Source: an uncultured SAR86 cluster bacterium (GTDB lineage Bacteria; Pseudomonadota; Gammaproteobacteria; Magnimaribacterales; AG-339-G14). From it: 64,000 bases of DNA. The translations under genes and the position numbers were made by a program. Shown here one piece after another: positions 17,022 to 26,215 of this stretch. Position 1 is the stretch's first letter, and each line of letters starts with the position of its first letter. The stretch covers positions 51,447 to 115,446 of the forward strand of contig CABZIF010000003.1 in assembly GCA_902525735.1 (NCBI GenBank), read 5' to 3'. A model generated the notes under the pieces. The model made no database searches. It saw nothing but the letters and a program-made list of their open reading frames with translations, and was not told the DNA's origin.

Positions 17022-18412
17022 TGAAAATCTTCAAAATCTTTTCAGCTTTAATTTTTTTGTCTTTTTTTTCTTTAAACGTCCTAGCTCAGGAAAAAAAGGA
17101 AGAATATAATTTTCCCGGCTTTACTTTAAATAAATGTTTAGCTGATTACGAAATTCAGAGATCAAATGTAAGAAGAGTAGCTAAACTTCCTAGTAGAGCT
17201 GCTCAGAAGTATTTGAAAGCATTATATCCTGCTCTAGAGGCAGACGATATAGTTGTTGCTAAAGCCACTTTGGACAAAATGAATTTAGATAAAGATATTT
17301 CCGAAACAGATAAAGCACAGATGCATTATTACTATGCTTATGTTTACTTTAGTGAAGACAATTTAAGAAAAGCTAAACAATCTTATAAATCTTTTCTTAA
17401 AATTGAAGGTGCAGATCCCAGATTAAAATCAAATGTTATTTTTAGCTTGGCCCAAATAGCTTACACAGAAGAAAATTACAAAGAAGCAATTAAACTTTTA
17501 AAAGAGTGGCTTTCTAATGAAGCAAATCCAAGCTCCACCGGTTTCGACATTATTGCTGCTTCTCATTGGCAATTAAAAAATAAGAAACTAGCTCTTAAAA
17601 ACGCAGAAGCAGGCTTATGCGTTGCAAAGGCAAATAAATCAAAACCAAGAGAGTCAACATATAATCTTTTGTTAGCTTTGTACAACGAAGATGGAGAAAC
17701 AAAAAAGATGTTGGAGCTTTATGAAGAATTAGTAATATTTCATCCAAAGAAAAAGTATTGGACTCAATTATCTGGAATTTATGGAGAACTTAAGCAAGAA
17801 AGTAACCAATTAACTGCCTTAGAAGCGGCGTTTGACCAAGAACTATTAGATAAAAAAAATGAATATACAGCTCTTTATCAGTTATTAATGAGGGCGGAGG
17901 CTCCTTTTAAAGCTGCAAAAGTTATGGACTATGGCATCAAGAATGGTTTTGTAAAGGACGATGAAAAACATCTAAAAATGCTTGCTCAAGGATGGCACAT
18001 GGCTCAAGAATTAGAAATTGCAGAGCCAATATATGAACAAGCAGCTAAAAAATCCGAAGAAGGTGAACTTTACGTTTTTCTAGGTCAAATTTATCTTGCG
18101 ACGGACAGATACGACTTAGCAAAAAAAACCTTAAAAGAGGGTCTGAAAAAAGGAAAGTTAAAGGATCCAGTTACAGTTAACATTTTATTGGGACAAGTTT
18201 CTTACGAACAACAAAATTTCGACGATGCAACAAAATTCTTCCGAACAGCTTTAGATCGTTTGACAGATTTAAAAATTAAAGATAAAAAACTGCTTGAAAA
18301 GAGGCAAGACAAACTGAGGGCTCAAGCACTTACTTGGCTGACCTATACTGAAAAAGAAGCAAGAAGAGTTAAAACTCTGGAATTGAGAAGAAAAGATTTG
18401 GAAGAAAGCTAA
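17021..18412 (+). CDS. TPR-repeat periplasmic protein of the TonB2 operon
   Basis: A 463-residue protein. The start is ATG at 17021, overlapping the tonB stop (TAATG); an upstream in-frame TTG at 17003 is less likely because the ATG begins a clean signal peptide (MKIFKIFSALIFLSFFSLNVLAQ). The mature part is rich in tetratricopeptide repeats, such as AQMHYYYAYVYFSEDNLRKA, VIFSLAQIAYTEENYKEAIK and LYVFLGQIYLATDRYDLAKK. TPR proteins end TonB2 operons in Vibrio and Shewanella and are presumed to be scaffolds in the periplasm. The stop shares CTAA with the convergent folA. Confidence 0.88.
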   Translation: MKIFKIFSALIFLSFFSLNVLAQEKKEEYNFPGFTLNKCLADYEIQRSNVRRVAKLPSRAAQKYLKALYPALEADDIVVAKATLDKMNLDKDISETDKAQMHYYYAYVYFSEDNLRKAKQSYKSFLKIEGADPRLKSNVIFSLAQIAYTEENYKEAIKLLKEWLSNEANPSSTGFDIIAASHWQLKNKKLALKNAEAGLCVAKANKSKPRESTYNLLLALYNEDGETKKMLELYEELVIFHPKKKYWTQLSGIYGELKQESNQLTALEAAFDQELLDKKNEYTALYQLLMRAEAPFKAAKVMDYGIKNGFVKDDEKHLKMLAQGWHMAQELEIAEPIYEQAAKKSEEGELYVFLGQIYLATDRYDLAKKTLKEGLKKGKLKDPVTVNILLGQVSYEQQNFDDATKFFRTALDRLTDLKIKDKKLLEKRQDKLRAQALTWLTYTEKEARRVKTLELRRKDLEES

Positions 18413-18897
18413 GTTTTTCTTAAATACTCCTCTAATCTGCAAGAAATATTACTTTTTTCATCCAAAAAATCTTCCTTACTTTTGATCTGCCAATTATTCC
18501 AATTTATATCAGGAAAAAATGCATCTCCGTCAAAATCTTTCAACACACGAGTGATCATTAGAGAAGATGCCCAAGGTTCAAACAATTCATAAATTTTAGA
18601 GCCTCCGATAATGAAAACTTCCTGATTTAATTCTTTTATTAAATTCAGAGCCTCTTTCTCATCAAAAACTATTTCAATACCTTCTTTTTGATAATTAGTG
18701 TCCTTAGTCATCACTATGTTTGTTCTATTGGGCAAGGGCCTGCCAATTGAGTCAAAGGTTTTTCTTCCCATCAAAATTGTATGTCCTGAGGTTAGTTGCT
18801 TAAATCTTTTCAAGTCCTCTGGAATATCCCATGGTAAAGAGTTCTTTTGGCCAATAACGTTATTAGAAGCAATAGCTGCAACAATAGTAATCTTCAT
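18409..18897 (-). CDS. folA: Dihydrofolate reductase FolA
   Basis: A 162-residue DHFR that regenerates tetrahydrofolate with NADPH. It has VAAIASNNVIGQKNSLPWDIPEDLKRFK, with the catalytic Asp at residue 28, GHTILMGRKTFDSIGRPLPNRTNIVMTKD, and VFIIGGSKIYELF. Length matches E. coli (159). It follows thyA with a one-base overlap, a functional pairing because ThyA produces the dihydrofolate that FolA reduces. It is the last gene of the TauE/SafE-lgt-thyA-folA run. Confidence 0.96.
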   Translation of the reverse strand: MKITIVAAIASNNVIGQKNSLPWDIPEDLKRFKQLTSGHTILMGRKTFDSIGRPLPNRTNIVMTKDTNYQKEGIEIVFDEKEALNLIKELNQEVFIIGGSKIYELFEPWASSLMITRVLKDFDGDAFFPDINWNNWQIKSKEDFLDEKSNISCRLEEYLRKT

Positions 18898-19691
18898 TAA
18901 ACGGCTATGGGCGCTGAAATAGAAGGATGACTTTCATAGTTTATAATTTCGATATCTTCAAACTTGAAATCAAATATATTTTTTACTTCTGAATTTAATT
19001 TTAACTTTGGTAACATTTTTGTATCTCTTGATAATTGAAGTTTAGCTTGATCAAGATGGTTTAAATAAAGATGAGCATCTCCAAAGGTGTGAACAAATTT
19101 TCCTGTTTTTAAATTGCAGACATGAGCAACCATATGAGTTAACAAAGCATATGAAGCTATATTGAATGGAACTCCTAGAAAAATATCTGCACTTCTTTGG
19201 TATAACTGACAAGAAAGCTCTTCATTAGCAACATAGAATTGAAAGAGAGAATGACATGGCGGCAAAGCCATTTCATCCACCAATGCTGGATTCCAGGCAC
19301 TAACAATGTGTCTACGAGAATCAGGATTGGTCTTAATTCCTTGAATTAAATTTTGAATTTGATCGATAGTACCGTTATTTCCATCAGGCCAAGAACGCCA
19401 TTGAGCGCCATAGACAGGTCCCAAATCTCCATTTTCATCCGCCCATTCGTCCCAGATAGAAACTCCATTTTCTTTTAAGTAAGAGATATTAGTAGAGCCT
19501 TGAAGGAACCATATTAATTCATGCACAATTGATTTTAGGTGAACTTTTTTAGTAGTAACTAATGGAAATCCATCAGATAGATTGAATTCCATTTGATGAC
19601 CAAAAATACTCAAAGTTCCTGTTCCCGTTCTGTCAGATTTTTTCTGACCTTCATTTAATACTTTTTGCATCAAATCAAGATATTGTTTCAT
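18897..19691 (-). CDS. thyA: Thymidylate synthase ThyA
   Basis: A 264-residue enzyme, identical in length to E. coli ThyA, that methylates dUMP to dTMP using methylenetetrahydrofolate. The catalytic cysteine is C146 in [14 protein letters not shown], with the phosphate-binding arginines in [14 protein letters not shown] and [14 protein letters not shown], and [20 protein letters not shown]. It lies between lgt (17-base overlap) and folA. The lgt-thyA-folA grouping is common in gammaproteobacteria. Confidence 0.97.
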   Translation of the reverse strand: MKQYLDLMQKVLNEGQKKSDRTGTGTLSIFGHQMEFNLSDGFPLVTTKKVHLKSIVHELIWFLQGSTNISYLKENGVSIWDEWADENGDLGPVYGAQWRSWPDGNNGTIDQIQNLIQGIKTNPDSRRHIVSAWNPALVDEMALPPCHSLFQFYVANEELSCQLYQRSADIFLGVPFNIASYALLTHMVAHVCNLKTGKFVHTFGDAHLYLNHLDQAKLQLSRDTKMLPKLKLNSEVKNIFDFKFEDIEIINYESHPSISAPIAV

Positions 19692-20478
19692 TTTTATTCT
19701 TATAACTTAGGAAGATTAATATTAAACCGATTACAACCATCGGAATGGAAAGTAACTGACCTCTAGTAATTATATCTAAAAAATCGAAACCTATATGTGA
19801 ATCTGGCATTCTAAAAGTCTCGGTAAAAATTCTAAATGATCCATAAAGGGTTAAAAACATCCCGGAAATAAATATTTTTGGTTTAGGTTTCAATACTAGC
19901 AAATTAAGAATAAGAAAAAGTATTATTCCTTCAAAAAATGCTTGATAAAGTTGCGAAGGATGTCTGCTAATTTGAAGTGGATCACTCCAAAAAATCATAC
20001 CCCAAGGTAAGTCTGTTGGCCTGCCAAGCAGTTCACCTCCCAAGAAATTACCTATCCTTACAAATCCTAGACCGATAGGAAAAGCCAATGCAATATGATC
20101 AGCAAGATCAAAAAAACTTATGCTAAGCTTTTTTGAAAAAATAAAAAAAGAAATAAGAACTCCTATAAATCCTCCATGAAACGAAAGACCTCCCTCCCAA
20201 ATTCTTAAAATAGATGATGGATCCGCAATTATTTGCTCAATTCCATAAAAGAACATATATCCCAATCTGCCACCAATAATTGCGCCAAGAACTCCATAAA
20301 ATAAAAAGTTATCTACATCATTTTTATCGAAAGGAGTTTTTTTAGTTACAATTTTTTTTGAGTACCAAAGAATGCCAAATATTGCGATAAGCCAAGTGAT
20401 TCCATACCAATGAATTGGCCACCACCCAATTAGAGGCAGAGGAATATATAAAGCAACTGGGTCGATATTAATAAACAT
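19675..20478 (-). CDS. lgt: Prolipoprotein diacylglyceryl transferase Lgt
   Basis: A 267-residue polytopic inner-membrane enzyme that transfers diacylglycerol from phosphatidylglycerol to the lipobox cysteine of prolipoproteins. Signatures are [14 protein letters not shown] near the N-terminus, [11 protein letters not shown] with its essential Arg, [13 protein letters not shown] near 97, and [20 protein letters not shown] near 146. About seven hydrophobic helices. It shares one base with the upstream TauE/SafE gene and overlaps thyA by 17 bases. Confidence 0.95.
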   Translation of the reverse strand: MFINIDPVALYIPLPLIGWWPIHWYGITWLIAIFGILWYSKKIVTKKTPFDKNDVDNFLFYGVLGAIIGGRLGYMFFYGIEQIIADPSSILRIWEGGLSFHGGFIGVLISFFIFSKKLSISFFDLADHIALAFPIGLGFVRIGNFLGGELLGRPTDLPWGMIFWSDPLQISRHPSQLYQAFFEGIILFLILNLLVLKPKPKIFISGMFLTLYGSFRIFTETFRMPDSHIGFDFLDIITRGQLLSIPMVVIGLILIFLSYKNKNETIS

Positions 20479-21275
20479 TAAAAAGTAATATATATAATTC
20501 TTAAAGCTACTAAAATCACTAACAAGGAAAAGGCAATTTTCAAAGAATTTCCTTCAATTTTGTTCGAAATATTTGCGCCCAATTTGGCAAAATAAATACT
20601 TGAAAGTCCTGCAACTATTATTGCGGGCAAGAATACTGAACCATACACATAATCTATCTGTTTAAGTTTTTCCGGCGCAAATAAAATAGCTCCAATGAGA
20701 CCTGATATGGCAAAAAAGAAACCCATCAAAGACGAGGTGCCAATTGCTTCGTGTATTTTTAAACCTCTAAATAGAAAATAAGGAACCATTAAAATTCCTC
20801 CTCCAATACCTACGAAAGAGGTAATCAATGCAATAAATCCACCAACAAGAAATAATTCAATTTTTTTAATCGAGGTATCGATATTTTTCGGAGAAAAATT
20901 AAAAATAAGCTGCATAGCTGCCAATAACATCGATATCGCAATAATAATTTGTAAACTCTCACTAGCTAAGTTGGCAGCTATATATCTTCCAAAGATGGTT
21001 GAAACAACTGCAGCTAAAAACATATATTTCACAATTTCTAAATTTATATTTCTATTCTGATAATGAGTATATGCAGCCATGGGAATCGTAATTGCCATAG
21101 TTCCCATTGACGATCCTGTAGCAAGCAAAGGAATAAACTCAGGTGGAAAATTTAAATAGTTAAAAAGAAAGATATACGCTGGTACTAATATTATTCCGCT
21201 ACCGATCCCAAAAAAACCAGATAATAATCCAGCAAATATACCGAGCAATACCAAAGGGATAAAGATCTCAATCAT
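20478..21275 (-). CDS. TauE/SafE family membrane permease
   Basis: A 265-residue inner-membrane protein with about eight hydrophobic helices in two homologous halves, each opening with a glycine-rich motif: GIFAGLLSGFFGIGSGIILVP near residue 12 and ITSFVGIGGGILMVPYF near 154. This is the TauE/SafE (DUF81) pattern. Members are proposed to move sulfonate, sulfite or other small anions, but the substrate here is unknown. It begins the lgt-thyA-folA run and is divergent from the NRDE gene across 57 bases. A similar gene near lgt is remembered for Pseudomonas. Confidence 0.88.
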   Translation of the reverse strand: MIEIFIPLVLLGIFAGLLSGFFGIGSGIILVPAYIFLFNYLNFPPEFIPLLATGSSMGTMAITIPMAAYTHYQNRNINLEIVKYMFLAAVVSTIFGRYIAANLASESLQIIIAISMLLAAMQLIFNFSPKNIDTSIKKIELFLVGGFIALITSFVGIGGGILMVPYFLFRGLKIHEAIGTSSLMGFFFAISGLIGAILFAPEKLKQIDYVYGSVFLPAIIVAGLSSIYFAKLGANISNKIEGNSLKIAFSLLVILVALRIIYITF

Positions 21276-21332
21276 GGGTAGTCATTATCGCTTATCTCTG
21301 ACCTCTGATAAACTTAAGTTTTTTTTCCATCT

Positions 21333-22103
21333 ATGTGTTTAATTTTGCTTGCGACAGAGCCTACTAAAAAATATAAATTTGTTATGGCATCCAATAGAGA
21401 CGAATTCTATTCTCGTCCCACTGAGTCTGCTCATTGGTGGAAAGAGCCGCAGGGTTTTTTGGCAGGAAAGGATTTAGAGCAAGGCGGAACATGGATGGGG
21501 GTTTCAAAAGACGGAAAATTTGCTGCAGTAACAAATGTAAGAGAATTTTACGAAAATGATTACTTAGAAAAAAAATTTTTATCTAGAGGAGATTTAGTAA
21601 AAAATTTTTTTATGTCTAATATAAATATTGATGACTATCAAAACTCTATAAATTACGAAAAGTACTTAGGATTCAATTTAGTTTTATCTGACTTTAAAAA
21701 GATAAATATTTGCTCTTCCCAAGGAAAAGAAAACTTAAAGAAAGCAGAAAAAATATTTGTTATAGGTAATAAATCTTTTCACACTAGCTCGGATAAATTA
21801 GCTACCGCAAAAAAAGATTTCGAAGAGATTTTGGACTCAAATTTTACAAATGATGATTTGTTAAAATTAATGCAATCCCCGGAAGAATTTTACAATTTTG
21901 ATCAAAAAATTTTAAGTAATAATCATGGATCAGAATTTTCCGCCAGATTCATAAAATCCTCAATTTATGGAACTAGATCAACTACTGTTATGACCCTAGA
22001 TAACAACAATCAAATTGAAATTAAAGAGCAGTTGTATAATTTGAGGGGAGAAAAAGGAAAAATAAAAAAATTTAAATTTAAAATCTCTGATGCAAGAAAG
22101 TAA
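21333..22103 (+). CDS. NRDE/TANGO2 family protein
   Basis: A 256-residue protein of the TANGO2 (DUF833) family. It starts MCLILLA, with the conserved Cys2 thought to be an N-terminal nucleophile, and carries the name-giving VMASNRDEFYSRPTESAHWW, followed by GGTWMGVSKDGKFAAVTNVRE. The C-terminal STVMTLDN also fits. Human TANGO2 is linked to heme, CoA or lipid metabolism, but no enzymatic reaction is settled. The 3' end overlaps rppH by 14 bases, suggesting coupled expression. Confidence 0.88.
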   Translation: MCLILLATEPTKKYKFVMASNRDEFYSRPTESAHWWKEPQGFLAGKDLEQGGTWMGVSKDGKFAAVTNVREFYENDYLEKKFLSRGDLVKNFFMSNINIDDYQNSINYEKYLGFNLVLSDFKKINICSSQGKENLKKAEKIFVIGNKSFHTSSDKLATAKKDFEEILDSNFTNDDLLKLMQSPEEFYNFDQKILSNNHGSEFSARFIKSSIYGTRSTTVMTLDNNNQIEIKEQLYNLRGEKGKIKKFKFKISDARK

Positions 22104-22560
22104 AGAAGGTTATAGACCTAATGTTGCTATGGTAGTCATTAACAGTCAAAAAAAGGTTTTGATTTGCCGAAGAAGGAATACAAAAACATGGCAGTTTCCA
22201 CAAGGCGGAATAGACAAAGGTGAGGATATTAAAATTGCAATGTATAGAGAACTTCTTGAAGAAGTAGGTCTCAAAAAAGAGGAGGTAGAGTATGTTGGTG
22301 AATCTGCTGAGACCATATTTTACGACATTCCAAAAACAATTAGATCAAAAGTTTTAGGTGGAAAATTTAAAGGACAAGAACAAAAATGGTTTTTACTAAA
22401 ATTAAAAAAAGATAACCAACAAATAAAATTAGATAATGAGGATTTTCCAGAATTCGATAAATATGAATGGGTTTCTTATTGGCAACCGATAGATAGAATA
22501 GTTGATTTTAAAAGAGAAGCGTACCGAAAAGCATTGAGTGAATTAAGATTTTTAATATGA
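22090..22560 (+). CDS. rppH: RNA pyrophosphohydrolase RppH
   Basis: A 156-residue Nudix hydrolase that removes pyrophosphate from mRNA 5' ends and triggers RNase E decay. The Nudix box (G-x5-E-x7-RE-x2-EE-x-G) is at residues 39-61, and the flanking EGYRPNVAMVV and TWQFPQGGIDKGE are the RppH signatures. C-terminal YEWVSYWQPIDRIVDFKREAYRKAL is also typical. It overlaps genes on both sides (14 bases upstream, 4 bases downstream), as expected of a tight operon. Confidence 0.95.
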   Translation: MQESKEGYRPNVAMVVINSQKKVLICRRRNTKTWQFPQGGIDKGEDIKIAMYRELLEEVGLKKEEVEYVGESAETIFYDIPKTIRSKVLGGKFKGQEQKWFLLKLKKDNQQIKLDNEDFPEFDKYEWVSYWQPIDRIVDFKREAYRKALSELRFLI

Positions 22561-23201
22561 AAACTGTAATTTTTGATTTAGACGATACTCTTTTATGCGG
22601 AGATAGTGAATTCAAATGGGCAGAATATACAGTGGAAAAGGGCTTTATAGACAAAGAACTTTACATAAAAAAAATAACTGAATTCGAAAATGACTACAGA
22701 GCAGGAAAGATGGACTTCGAATCTTATTGTGTATTCTTGCTTAATCCTCTGATTGGCAAATCAATTCAGGAAGTAAATCTTCTAGTAAAAGACTTTATAA
22801 ATCAATATGAAAAAACGTTAATTGATACCTTGTCTTACGAACTTTTAAAAACACATGAAAATGATCAAAAAATTATTGCTTCAGGTTCCTTAAATTTTAT
22901 TGTTAAGGGTTTTTCTGATTTTTTTTCCATAGATACCTTCTTTGGAACACCATTAGAAATAATCGATAACAAAGTTACAGGTAATTTAGCTGGAGTTCCT
23001 ACTTTTGCTGAAGGTAAATTAAGGACTATGCAAAAATGGAGCGAAGAAAATAATTTCCAATTGGAAGAGGCTATTTTTTATACCGATTCAATAAATGATC
23101 TCCCTCTCGTAAAAGCTTGTAAAAATAGTATTATTATTTCACCAGATGCCAAACTAGAAAAATATGCGAAAGAAAATTCTCTTGAAATAATATATAGATG
23201 A
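22557..23201 (+). CDS. HAD superfamily IB phosphatase
   Basis: A 214-residue haloacid-dehalogenase phosphatase of the SerB-like IB subfamily. Motif I is VIFDLDDTLLCGDSE (nucleophile Asp at residue 7), motif II is IIASGS near 101, the lysine motif is in AEGKLRTMQ, and motif III is FYTDSINDLPLVKA near 176. A four-helix cap lies between. Substrate unknown; relatives act on phosphoserine or other small phosphomonoesters. A HAD gene beside rppH is also remembered in Pseudomonas. Confidence 0.88.
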   Translation: MKTVIFDLDDTLLCGDSEFKWAEYTVEKGFIDKELYIKKITEFENDYRAGKMDFESYCVFLLNPLIGKSIQEVNLLVKDFINQYEKTLIDTLSYELLKTHENDQKIIASGSLNFIVKGFSDFFSIDTFFGTPLEIIDNKVTGNLAGVPTFAEGKLRTMQKWSEENNFQLEEAIFYTDSINDLPLVKACKNSIIISPDAKLEKYAKENSLEIIYR

Positions 23202-23208
23202 AAATCAA

Positions 23209-24426
23209 ATGAAAAAAGAAGAAAGAATAGCTCTTGAAAAAAAATATAAAAGCATTAAAAAACTGAAACTTAATCTAGATTTAACAAGAGGAAAACCTTC
23301 TTCTGAACAACTAGATTTTTCAAATCTTGTTATGAGTAATTTAAAAACTAAACGAGACTATAAATTTGATAATACAGATATAAGAAATTATGGAGAAATT
23401 GATGGACTTCCGTCGGCAAAAAAGATTGGATCCTTTTTGCTGGACATCAAGCCAAAAAATATAATTGCCAATGGTACAAGCAGTTTGAGTCTTACTGCAT
23501 TTATGTTGCAAACACTTTTCTTTAAAGGTAACGGAGATGGACCATGGAAAAATAAAAAAAAGATTTCTGTAATATGTCCAGTGCCTGGATACGATAGACA
23601 TTTTGCCTTATTTGAAGAAATGGGAATAAACATGATTCCAGTTCCTTTAACTGGAAAGGGTCCAAATATGGACAAGGTTGAGGAAATAGTTTCAAAAGAT
23701 AAAAGCATTAGGGGAATCATCTGTGTTCCTAAGCACTCAAATCCAACCGGCGAAACATATTCTAACGAAACAATTATTAGATTGGCAAAATTGCCTAAAA
23801 AGGGGAATAAGGATTTCATGATTTTTTACGACAACGCCTATTCAGTTCATGACTTCAGTAAATCACCTAAACTTTTGAATATTTTTAAACAATGTGAAAA
23901 GTTTAAAACTGTTGACAACATATCTTTATTTGCAAGCACCAGCAAAATAACATTTGCAGGCTCAGGTATTGCTTTTATTGGAGGATCTGAAAAAACACTA
24001 AACAATTTTCTGTCCTATTTAGGAAAAATAATTGTTGGTGCAGATAAAATCAATCAAGCAAGACATGCAAAATTTTTGAAAGGCACGAAAGCATTGACCA
24101 AGCACATGGATAATCTAGCAACTGTGATAAAACCAAAGTTTGAAATTGTTGAAAATTATCTATCAAAATTACCTGATGGCTATGCAACTTGGAGCAGTCC
24201 GACTGGCGGGTATTTTGTTTCTTTTAATTCAAAGCCTGGAAAAGCAAAAAAAATATATCAGCTTTGCCTAGATGCTGGATTGAAACTTACTCCGGTTGGT
24301 TCTACGTTTCCATATAAAAAAGATCCTGAAAACCAAAATATCAGACTTGCCCCAACACAAGTGAAGAACTCTGATTTAAAAAAGGCTATGGATTTATTTG
24401 TTACAGCAGTTTGTTTAGCAGGTTAA
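23209..24426 (+). CDS. Aspartate aminotransferase, class Ic-like (PLP-dependent)
   Basis: A 405-residue fold-type I aminotransferase. N-terminal LNLDLTRGKPSSEQLDFS is the mark of the subgroup described for Corynebacterium AspT (Asp_aminotransf, subgroup Ic). The PLP lysine is K246 in ASTSKITFAGSG, with PKHSNPTGETYS near 174 and MIFYDNAYSVHDF near 204. It probably interconverts aspartate and oxaloacetate with 2-oxoglutarate. It is the last gene of the NRDE-rppH-HAD run. The stop shares TTAA with hspQ on the opposite strand. Confidence 0.88.
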   Translation: MKKEERIALEKKYKSIKKLKLNLDLTRGKPSSEQLDFSNLVMSNLKTKRDYKFDNTDIRNYGEIDGLPSAKKIGSFLLDIKPKNIIANGTSSLSLTAFMLQTLFFKGNGDGPWKNKKKISVICPVPGYDRHFALFEEMGINMIPVPLTGKGPNMDKVEEIVSKDKSIRGIICVPKHSNPTGETYSNETIIRLAKLPKKGNKDFMIFYDNAYSVHDFSKSPKLLNIFKQCEKFKTVDNISLFASTSKITFAGSGIAFIGGSEKTLNNFLSYLGKIIVGADKINQARHAKFLKGTKALTKHMDNLATVIKPKFEIVENYLSKLPDGYATWSSPTGGYFVSFNSKPGKAKKIYQLCLDAGLKLTPVGSTFPYKKDPENQNIRLAPTQVKNSDLKKAMDLFVTAVCLAG

Positions 24427-24767
24427 TTTCTGACACCTTGCAAAATCTCATAAGAATTATCTTTGAAGGGCCCAAAGTTACTCGATACGTCTGGGTGAGA
24501 GACTGGCTCGTTGGATATATCTGCTAATAAATTTTGTTGAGAGACATAAGCAGTATAGAAAACATCTTCGTTCTCTGCGAATACATGATAAAAGGGCTGA
24601 TCTTTTTTCGGTCTAATTTGTGCTGGAATGCTTTGATACCATTCCTCTGTATTGTTGAATTCCGGGTCGACATCGAAAATTACACCTCGGAAATCTAAGA
24701 ATTTATGTCTGACTACTTGGCCTATGGCAAAGTTTGTCTCAATTATTTCTTTCATTTTTATATCCAT
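24423..24767 (-). CDS. hspQ: Heat-shock protein HspQ
   Basis: A 114-residue hemimethylated-DNA-binding (YccV) family protein; in E. coli a Lon protease specificity factor induced by heat. Motifs are FAIGQVVRHKFLDFRGVIFDVDPEFNNTEEW, DQPFYHVFAEN and YVSQQNLL. Two in-frame ATGs are available (24767 or 24755) and neither has a clear Shine-Dalgarno; the longer form is given. An rpoH gene lies elsewhere in the window, consistent with sigma-32 control, but no promoter could be assigned. Confidence 0.93.
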   Translation of the reverse strand: MDIKMKEIIETNFAIGQVVRHKFLDFRGVIFDVDPEFNNTEEWYQSIPAQIRPKKDQPFYHVFAENEDVFYTAYVSQQNLLADISNEPVSHPDVSSNFGPFKDNSYEILQGVRN

Positions 24768-24805
24768 ATCTTACACTATTTTATTTGGTGCCATTTAAAA
24801 AAAAT

Positions 24806-25858
24806 TCAAGGCTTATGAGCTTCTTTTAAATATTCTTTTGATTGCATTTCTATAAGCCTGCTCTCGGTTCTTTTATATTTCTCTATAAGTTTATTTCCTG
24901 TATAAATTTTCGAAATGTCTGTATTTGCTGAAATGATTATTTTCACTTTTCTGTCGTAACACTCGTCAATTAAACTTATAAATCTTCTCGCCTGATCATC
25001 AGAAGTAATAACAGGAACATTGGAAATTAAAACATTATGGAATTCTTTGGCAATTTCAATGTAATCTGCCGCACTTCTAGGAGATGAACATATGTCATCA
25101 AAGTCAAACCAAATAGTGCCCTCTGAACTTTTAACAGTATTTACTTTTCTTTCTAATATTTTAATAGGACCACTTTCTACATTTTTAGATTTTGAAAGAG
25201 AATTAAAAGCATTTTGCATGTTAATTTCCGATTCTTTTCCGAGAGGCATAAAAAGGAGTTTGGTCTTCTCCAAAGTTCTTAGACGATAATCGCTTTTAGA
25301 GTCAAGGAAGTAAATTTCACAATTTTTTTCTATTGATTCTATTGCTGGGATGAATAATTTCCTTTGCAGGCCGTTTGCATATAAATTTTTTGGTTCTATA
25401 TTAGAAGTAGTAACAAGACAAACGCCAGAGGAAAAAAGTTCAGTCATGAATTTCCCTAAAAGCATTGCATCTCCAATATCCTCAACAAAAAATTCATCAA
25501 AACACAATACTTTATATTTTCTTGCAAGTTGCTTAACAACTTTTTTAATTGGATCTTTTTGACCTACTAATTTATGGAGATCATTATGAAGATTATTCAT
25601 AAATCTATGAAAGTGTAACCTTATTTTTTTTTTCGTTTTTAGATTGTCGAAGAAAAGATCCATTACAAAAGTTTTACCTCTTCCTACTTCCCCGTGAATA
25701 TAAAGACTTTCAGAGTTTTTTTTCTTTTTAAAATTAAAAAAGGGATCAGACTTATTTAACTCTTCAAGGCGTGTTTCTAATTTTTCTATTAAAGCGAGCT
25801 GGAAATCATCCAGCTCAATTTTTCCTTCTTCAACAGACTGTAAATAAGTTTTTTTCAG
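24806..25858 (-). CDS. zapE: ZapE / AFG1-like ATPase, apparent CTG start
   Basis: AFG1-family P-loop ATPase which in E. coli associates with the divisome and modulates FtsZ. The first ATG (25663) lies after the Walker A motif and cannot be the start. Reading upstream in frame gives an AFG1-like N-terminus, Y-L-Q-S-V-E-E-G-K-I-E-L-D-D-F-Q, then LYIHGEVGRGKTFVMDLFF with Walker A at residues 56-63. The frame closes at a stop shortly before a CTG at 25856-25858, whose last two bases overlap the TGA of the preceding gene (CTGA). From there the protein is 350 residues (E. coli 375). Walker B is VLCFDEFFVEDIGDAMLL. The CTG start is inferred; the body of the gene is certain. Confidence 0.88.
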   Translation of the reverse strand: MKKTYLQSVEEGKIELDDFQLALIEKLETRLEELNKSDPFFNFKKKKNSESLYIHGEVGRGKTFVMDLFFDNLKTKKKIRLHFHRFMNNLHNDLHKLVGQKDPIKKVVKQLARKYKVLCFDEFFVEDIGDAMLLGKFMTELFSSGVCLVTTSNIEPKNLYANGLQRKLFIPAIESIEKNCEIYFLDSKSDYRLRTLEKTKLLFMPLGKESEINMQNAFNSLSKSKNVESGPIKILERKVNTVKSSEGTIWFDFDDICSSPRSAADYIEIAKEFHNVLISNVPVITSDDQARRFISLIDECYDRKVKIIISANTDISKIYTGNKLIEKYKRTESRLIEMQSKEYLKEAHKP

Positions 25859-26142
25859 TTTACGCTTTTATGAACAGTTATCTCTGGTGCGCCGTCTAAA
25901 AAGGGAGCTAAAGCCATACCTAAAGTTGCAAAATGCTCTGTCTGAGTATGGTTGGCATGAGCTTCTTCTGTTTGATAAAGTTCAATCATCATTATTGTTA
26001 AAGGTTCATCCGTTTCATGCATTTCGTAATAAAAACAATCTGGTTCATTTTCAGCTACTGCTTTAACAAGATTTCCCATCGCCTCAATAAAATTATCTCT
26101 CTCTCCATCTTTAATTTTTAATTTCGCTATTGCTCCAATCAT
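25855..26142 (-). CDS. Antibiotic biosynthesis monooxygenase (ABM) domain protein
   Basis: A 95-residue single-domain protein of the dimeric ferredoxin-like ABM/YgiN family. It begins MIGAIAKLKIKDGERDNFIEAM and has the conserved EPDCFYYEMHE and YQTEEAHANHTQTEHFATLG, where the histidines of the last motif usually line the active site. YgiN-type members oxidise quinols or similar compounds without cofactors; the substrate here is unknown. A good Shine-Dalgarno (AGAGGA) precedes the ATG. The stop overlaps the proposed CTG start of zapE by 4 bases. Confidence 0.85.
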   Translation of the reverse strand: MIGAIAKLKIKDGERDNFIEAMGNLVKAVAENEPDCFYYEMHETDEPLTIMMIELYQTEEAHANHTQTEHFATLGMALAPFLDGAPEITVHKSVN

Positions 26143-26215
26143 TTTTTTCCTCTTTTTGTTATTATTAATTTTTAAACCTTTTAAGTATAAACATTAATTA
26201 GAGTTGGAGAAAACA

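Noticed and set aside
24806..25663. zapE as a gene without its P-loop
   Set aside because: Walker A GEVGRGKT is encoded in frame just upstream of the first ATG.
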